From: Tepidanaerobacter syntrophicus
GTDB taxonomy: Bacteria; Bacillota; Thermosediminibacteria; Thermosediminibacterales; Tepidanaerobacteraceae
Assembly: GCF_001485475.2 (NCBI RefSeq)
Contig: NZ_DF976999.1
Coordinates: 400,291 to 464,290 of the forward strand
Length of the DNA stretch: 64,000 nt
Reading direction: 5' to 3'
A model generated the notes under the pieces. That model saw only the letters and a list, made by a program, of their open reading frames with translations. It did no database searches and had not been told where the DNA came from. The position numbers and the translations under genes were made by a program. The first letter of the stretch is position 1. Each line of letters starts with the position of its first letter. Shown here one piece after another: positions 60,329-64,000 of the stretch.

Positions 60329-61333
60329 TTATCTTGTGGATTTGCGTATTATAAGTTCTGAAGGCATAATCTCCACCATTGCACCTGAGGGATTGTCTTT
60401 GCTGCAGAGCTGAAGCACCTTGCTTGCCGCTCTGGCTCCTATATCGTAGAAAGGTTGAGATACGGTGGAAAGGGGCGGGTCTATCAGAGAACTGAATTCT
60501 AAGTTATCAAAGCCGATAACCGAAATGTCGTCAGGAACTCTGAGATTGTGGTCTTTTATAGCTCTTATAGCCCCAATTGCCCTAAGGTCAGTAGTTGCAA
60601 ATACCGCATCAAACTCAATGTTTCTATTAAGTAAGCTGTTTACTGCATTATAGCCGTCAAGACTCCATTGAATACTATCAGAGTCATCGCCTGTTATAAG
60701 TTCGTATTCAATAGGTATGCCTGCATCAAGCAGTGCCTGTTTGTATCCGCTAAACCTGTCCCGGTAAAGAGCCAGCTGCTGGTTTCCTTTTACAATGGCG
60801 ATTCGCCTGTGGCCGGTCTTTATAAGGAACGAAACTGCATCATATGCCGCTTGAAAATTGTCTATTACTATCATGTTGGCTTTTATGTCAAGTTTTCTGA
60901 CTATAACTACCATAGGAAAGCCTTCTTGCTCCAGCTCTTCTAAGTGCTCGACCTTTTTTGCCGCAGGAGCGATTATAAGACCGTCCACCCATCTTTTGCG
61001 AAGTTTTTGTATGGATTCTTTTTCGATTTCTGTATCTTCGTCGGTATTACACAATATTACTGTATATCCGTATTTTCTTGCCACATCTTCCACGCCTCTT
61101 GCTATAACAGGATATATCGGGTTTCTTATGTTTGGTATAATAAGCCCTATGGTTTTTGTTTTTCCGTCCTTGAGGCCTTGAGCAAGAAAGTTCGGGCGGT
61201 AATTTAAACTTTTTACCGCTGCCATTACCTTTTCTTTTGTATCTTCAGCAACCACGTCGCTGCCGTTTAGAACTCTAGAAACAGTGCTGGGTGAAACTCC
61301 CGCTTTTTTTGCAACTTCTTTTATTGTTACCAT
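60329..61333 (-). CDS. LacI-family transcriptional regulator
   Basis: A 334-aa repressor with a helix-turn-helix and hinge (VTIKEVAKKAGVSPSTVSRVLNG and YRPNFLAQGLK, residues 2-60) and a sugar-binding type I periplasmic-protein core (61-334). It lies between kdgK-eda and the liv/catabolic genes on the same strand. A SigA-like promoter and two GAAAACGTTT dyads lie upstream, so it probably represses itself and the genes after it. A weak hairpin (60287-60312) follows its stop without a U-run, so read-through to the liv genes is plausible. Confidence 0.93.
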   Translation of the reverse strand: MVTIKEVAKKAGVSPSTVSRVLNGSDVVAEDTKEKVMAAVKSLNYRPNFLAQGLKDGKTKTIGLIIPNIRNPIYPVIARGVEDVARKYGYTVILCNTDEDTEIEKESIQKLRKRWVDGLIIAPAAKKVEHLEELEQEGFPMVVIVRKLDIKANMIVIDNFQAAYDAVSFLIKTGHRRIAIVKGNQQLALYRDRFSGYKQALLDAGIPIEYELITGDDSDSIQWSLDGYNAVNSLLNRNIEFDAVFATTDLRAIGAIRAIKDHNLRVPDDISVIGFDNLEFSSLIDPPLSTVSQPFYDIGARAASKVLQLCSKDNPSGAMVEIMPSELIIRKSTR

Positions 61334-61393
61334 CTGAACTCCCTTTCTTAAGACCTGTAATCAATTTACAGCAAATATTTGCTTTTATAGGAT

Positions 61394-61407
61394 TGAAAAC
61401 GTTTCCA
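61394..61407. promoter_or_regulatory. LacI/CcpA-type operator downstream of the lacI-family promoter
   Basis: TGAAAACGTTTCCA, a dyad centred on CG, fits the LacI-family operator and differs at one position from the CcpA cre consensus. It lies between the proposed promoter (61482-61510) and the regulator start at 61333. Confidence 0.6.
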
Positions 61408-61481
61408 AATTGTAGCCAATAATATCCAGGATTCTGAAGCTTAGGCATTGTGTTCGAAGTAGATGAATTCGAGTATTTACT

Positions 61482-61510
61482 TATATATCAAGGGATTAAT
61501 AGAGTTCAAG
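61482..61510 (-). promoter_or_regulatory. SigA-type promoter of the LacI-family regulator (and probably the liv/catabolic operon)
   Basis: On the minus strand TTGAAC (61510-61505), 17-nt spacer, TATATA (61487-61482). It is framed by two operator-like dyads, one about 80 bp downstream and one about 40 bp upstream. Confidence 0.5.
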
Positions 61511-61537
61511 AATTTTGCTGTAAATGAATTATCTTAT

Positions 61538-61551
61538 GAAAACGTTTGTAT
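61538..61551. promoter_or_regulatory. Second LacI-type operator upstream of the promoter
   Basis: TGAAAACGTTTGTA shares the GAAAACGTTT core with the site at 61394-61407. Centre-to-centre distance is 144 bp with the promoter in between, a layout suited to DNA looping. Confidence 0.5.
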
Positions 61552-61629
61552 TTATGTACATATTTCGACATGTTATTAGAAATTCCTGCTTGTTTTTTTA
61601 AAATGAGCAAAAAAATTTTTGGTATAAAA

Positions 61630-61664
61630 AAAGGAATGCTATATTTTTAAAGCAGCATTCCTTT
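61630..61664 (-). terminator. Rho-independent terminator after kdgK
   Basis: AAAGGAATGCT (61630-61640) pairs with AGCATTCCTTT (61654-61664). On the minus strand the stem is followed by TTTTTTTATACC. It ends the eda-kdgK transcript before the regulator promoter. Confidence 0.9.
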
Positions 61665-61689
61665 AATGTTATTTTAGTGTCGTCTGTCG

Positions 61690-62715
61690 TTATCTTTGAA
61701 CCCTTCCTGAGGCGTCTCCCTTTGCCAGGTTTTCAACTTCCTTTACTGTCACGTGATTGAAATCCCCTACGATGGTGTGTTTCAAGCAAGAAGCCGCTAC
61801 GGCAAATTCTACTGCATCCTGGGGATTGTAGCCATTAAGTAAAGCATAAATCAAGCCGCCGCCGAAAGAATCGCCTCCGCCCACTCTGTCAACTATGTGC
61901 ACTTTGTATTTTCTTGAAGCATAAAGTTCTTTTCCGTCGTAATAAAGAGCGGACCAACCGTTGTCTGATGCGGAGTAGCTTTCTCTCAGGGTTATTGCTA
62001 CACCTTTCAGTGAGAATTTCTCCATAAGCTTCTGCGCCACATCTTTATAACCTTCCATACTCAGCTGTCCTTTGGTAATATCAGATTCAGCTGCCTGGAT
62101 TCCGAAGACATCGGCAGCATCTTCTTCATTGCCTATGGAAATATCTACATACTGCATAAGTTCAGACATGACTATGCGCGCTTTCTCTCTTGACCATAGT
62201 TTCTTTCTATAGTTTAGGTCGCAGCTGACGGTAATTCCCATTTTGTTTGCGGTTTTTACTGCCTCCAAACATGCCGCTGCTACGTCATCTCCGAGAGCGG
62301 GGGTTATCCCTGTAAAGTGAAACCATTTTGCGCCATCGAGAATTTTCTCCCAGTCAAAATCTCCGGCCTTTGCTTCAGATATGGAAGAATGGCTGCGGTC
62401 GTAGACCACAAGAGATGGCCGCTGGGATGCGCCTATCTCGTTGAAATAAATCCCAAGGCGTTCTCCGCCCTTTACTATATAGTCAGTATGCACTCCATAC
62501 CTTCTGAGATGATTTATAGCAGCCTGGCCGATGGGATTGTCCGGAACTTTTGTCACAAAATAAGCGTCTTCTCCGTAGTTTGCAAGGGATGTGGCAACAT
62601 TAGCTTCACCACCTCCGTAAGTTACATCAAAGGAATCAGCTTGAACAAATCTCAGATAGTTAGGCGGTGTGAGTCGCAGCATTATTTCGCCAAAAGTTAC
62701 AACTTTATTAGCCAT
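61690..62715 (-). CDS. kdgK: 2-keto-3-deoxygluconate kinase (PfkB family)
   Basis: A 341-aa PfkB-family sugar kinase that phosphorylates 2-keto-3-deoxy-gluconate (or a close relative) to KDPG. It has the N-terminal FGEIMLRLTPP, YGGGEANVATSLANYG substrate segment, CDLNYRKKLWS and the anion-hole/catalytic motif VGGGDSFGGGLIYAL, where the usual GAGD is GGGD, common in this KdgK group. It lies 26 nt after the aldolase gene and ends at a terminator. Confidence 0.9.
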   Translation of the reverse strand: MANKVVTFGEIMLRLTPPNYLRFVQADSFDVTYGGGEANVATSLANYGEDAYFVTKVPDNPIGQAAINHLRRYGVHTDYIVKGGERLGIYFNEIGASQRPSLVVYDRSHSSISEAKAGDFDWEKILDGAKWFHFTGITPALGDDVAAACLEAVKTANKMGITVSCDLNYRKKLWSREKARIVMSELMQYVDISIGNEEDAADVFGIQAAESDITKGQLSMEGYKDVAQKLMEKFSLKGVAITLRESYSASDNGWSALYYDGKELYASRKYKVHIVDRVGGGDSFGGGLIYALLNGYNPQDAVEFAVAASCLKHTIVGDFNHVTVKEVENLAKGDASGRVQR

Positions 62716-62741
62716 TTGAATACCCTCCTAAAATATTTTAG

Positions 62742-63383
62742 TTATTTTCTTGCAGCCTTTACGGCTTCTACAAACTTGCGGGCTGTATCTTCAACTTCTG
62801 CGTAGTCGCCTTTTTTGGCGCCTTTAGTAAGTTCTCCGCCGACACCAACAGCCTGGCAGCCTGCTTTAATCCATTCGCCTGCGTTTTCTAGACTTACGCC
62901 GCCTGTTGGGATAAATGGAGCGTAAGGCAAGGGGCCTAACAGAGCTTTAATCATAGAAGGGCCAAATGCATTGCCGGGGAAGAATTTTACAAAGTCCGCG
63001 CCTGATTCCATAACTTCTACCACTTCTTTCACTGACATGGCACCAGGCATAGATACCACTTGATACCTGTTGCACATCTTTACTACATCGGGGTTAAAAT
63101 AGGGACTTACTATAAATTCAGCGCCTGCTAACATAGCTGATCTTGCTGTCTCTGTATCCAAGACAGTCCCTGCTCCTATCAAGATTTCCTTGTTTGGATA
63201 TGCCTTGGCAAGCTCACGGATTACATCCATGGCGCCGGGCACAGTCATGGTAATTTCAATAGACTCTACTCCGCCGGCCTTTACCGCTTCGGCAATTTTT
63301 AGCGCCTGGTCCGGAGACTCGGCTCTTACTACGGCAACAACGCCGCAGTCAATAATGCGTTTTATAACATCTAATTTTTTCAT
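62742..63383 (-). CDS. eda: KDPG/KHG aldolase
   Basis: A 213-aa class I aldolase that splits 2-keto-3-deoxy-6-phosphogluconate to pyruvate and glyceraldehyde 3-phosphate. E43 (IEITMTVPGA) and the Schiff-base K133 (FVKFFPGNAFGP) are present, with the IGAGTVLD and FIPTGGVSLEN segments. ATG 63383 follows AAGGAGG by 7 nt; a frame to 63404 overlaps that site. With kdgK it supplies the lower part of an Entner-Doudoroff-type route for the adjacent dehydratase. Confidence 0.93.
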   Translation of the reverse strand: MKKLDVIKRIIDCGVVAVVRAESPDQALKIAEAVKAGGVESIEITMTVPGAMDVIRELAKAYPNKEILIGAGTVLDTETARSAMLAGAEFIVSPYFNPDVVKMCNRYQVVSMPGAMSVKEVVEVMESGADFVKFFPGNAFGPSMIKALLGPLPYAPFIPTGGVSLENAGEWIKAGCQAVGVGGELTKGAKKGDYAEVEDTARKFVEAVKAARK

Positions 63384-63424
63384 AAAAGATCCTCCTTGTT
63401 TCATGATTCGGTATACTGTTTCAT

Positions 63425-63453
63425 TATATTATGTATTCTACATAAAAAGTCAA
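63425..63453 (-). promoter_or_regulatory. Promoter of eda-kdgK with an internal dyad
   Basis: On the minus strand TTGACT (63453-63448), then AATATA at 17 nt (63430-63425) or TATAAT at 19 nt (63428-63423). The spacer contains the dyad TATGTA-GAA-TACATA (63444-63430), a likely operator for a repressor other than the LacI-family one, whose core motif it lacks. Confidence 0.5.
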
Positions 63454-63489
63454 AATCCTTCTTTCTATAAAAATAAAATTTAAAAAAGA

Positions 63490-63535
63490 AAAAGGGACTC
63501 CGACACTATAATCTTTCAGTGTCAGAATCCCTTTT
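63490..63535 (-). terminator. Rho-independent terminator after the ferredoxin gene
   Basis: AAAAGGGACTCCGACACT (63490-63507) pairs, with two mismatches, with AGTGTCAGAATCCCTTTT (63518-63535). On the minus strand it is followed by TCTTTTTTA. Confidence 0.85.
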
Positions 63536-63555
63536 GTTTTTTAATTTAGAGAATC

Positions 63556-63744
63556 TTATTCCTCTTTTATTGCTTCCGCTGCACAGTTTTCCATAGCTTC
63601 TCTTGCATCGTCTTCTACATCTTCAGGCACTTCGTCTACTATTACCTGTGCTTTTCCATCATCATTCCAATCAAACACCGATGGGCAGGTATCAATACAT
63701 AATCCACAACCAATGCAAAGATCTTGATCAACAGTTAGTTTCAA
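63556..63744 (-). CDS. Monocluster [4Fe-4S] ferredoxin
   Basis: A 62-aa ferredoxin like that of Thermotoga. Cluster ligands are C10, C13, C16 (CIGCGLC) and C54 (CAAEAI); an extra C20 sits where relatives have a disulfide cysteine, but its partner is missing. It carries electrons for low-potential anaerobic reactions, possibly for the flavoproteins of this region. The start is TTG 63744 with GAGGAGG 8 nt upstream, giving the family-typical KLTVDQDLC N-terminus; longer frames upstream lack homology. Confidence 0.9.
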   Translation of the reverse strand: MKLTVDQDLCIGCGLCIDTCPSVFDWNDDGKAQVIVDEVPEDVEDDAREAMENCAAEAIKEE

Positions 63745-63840
63745 TGGAAAGACCTCCTCTGCAATATTTTCTTTGTTTATTCTATCACAAATCACAGTTA
63801 ATGCAAATACATTTTTATATAAATGAGGTGATAAAACAGC

Positions 63841-63890
63841 AGAACACAGCACAAACAGCACAGAGGGACGGTTCGAGACCACTGAAAAAC
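63841..63890 (+). repeat. Third copy of the AACACAG/AGGGACGGTTC repeat family
   Basis: AGAACACAGC is followed by CAGAGGGACGGTTCGAGACC and ACTGAAAA. The GGACGGTTCGAGACCACTGA word is shared with the inverted copy at 22230-22252 and its left neighbour. The rest of 63745-64000 holds A/T-rich sequence in which I see no gene. Confidence 0.8.
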
Positions 63891-64000
63891 TAGCCTTTTT
63901 TATCCTGGTTTCATCAAAAAATATCAAAAACCAAGATTTGCTCTGGAAAATATAGGTTTTTTAAAAAACAAAATAAAAAAAGAGGATACTATTGCTGCTA

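Overview
The window looks like chromosomal DNA of an anaerobic, moderate-to-low-GC Firmicute of the class Clostridia, probably a Thermoanaerobacterales/Thermosediminibacterales-type organism. The reasons are strong GGAGG ribosome sites, frequent TTG/GTG starts, SLH-domain surface proteins, a CtsR box before clpB, the DUF1659/DUF2922/YvrJ cassette, the DapL route to diaminopimelate, and low-potential ferredoxin. The genus cannot be fixed from the sequence alone. No rRNA, tRNA or CRISPR array was seen.

Positions 1-15423 (all minus strand) form one surface-polysaccharide or S-layer-glycan locus read from a possible SigH-type promoter near 15505-15533. Order of transcription: PHP-type tyrosine phosphatase, two SLH surface proteins, a small membrane protein, Wzz-like modulator, BY-kinase with a Tyr8 tail, 4,6-dehydratase, initiating phosphoglycosyltransferase, formyltransferase-like protein, PIG-L deacetylase. 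Then follows an unusual dedicated acyl-synthesis set: KAS III, acyl carrier protein, a second KAS III, ketoreductase-like SDR, PglD-like N/O-acyltransferase and AcpS. A LegC-type sugar aminotransferase is cut by the window edge. Together they predict an amino sugar carrying a custom short 3-hydroxyacyl or related group.

Positions 15560-20550 (plus strand): four helically phased 18-bp repeats lie before a DUF1659-DUF2922-YvrJ-amidase cassette, followed by a ComK-like gene and a CtsR-controlled clpB. Positions 20400-22312 hold an apparently intact IS110-family element embedded in hairpin/tandem repeats that recur at 63841-63890.

Positions 22313-35863 (minus strand): mgsA, a membrane ClpP-fold protease, an M20 deacylase, a complete oligopeptide ABC transporter, a class III aminotransferase, a DCyD/ACC-deaminase-like enzyme, a livF remnant, dapL and dapF. 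A striking three-arm inverted-repeat structure lies at 35910-35997. Positions 36141-41813 hold a two-component system with a MacAB/YknXYZ-type exporter. Positions 41910-46067 hold a DUF815 ATPase, a nitrilase homologue with lost catalytic residues, a polysaccharide deacetylase and a pseudouridine synthase.

Positions 46075-63383 (minus strand) form a large catabolic region: an Entner-Doudoroff-type kinase/aldolase pair (kdgK, eda), a LacI regulator with a promoter flanked by two operator-like dyads, a Liv-type ABC importer, and a run of eight enzymes: IlvD/Edd dehydratase, old-yellow-enzyme relative, Zn-alcohol dehydrogenase, SDR, fumarate-reductase-like flavoprotein, fucose-isomerase-like protein, cupin and FMN alpha-hydroxyacid dehydrogenase. 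The logic is uptake of a sugar acid or polyol-like compound, redox/isomerase/dehydratase steps to a 2-keto-3-deoxy acid, phosphorylation and cleavage. The real substrate is unknown. A small ferredoxin gene and an intergenic repeat close the window.
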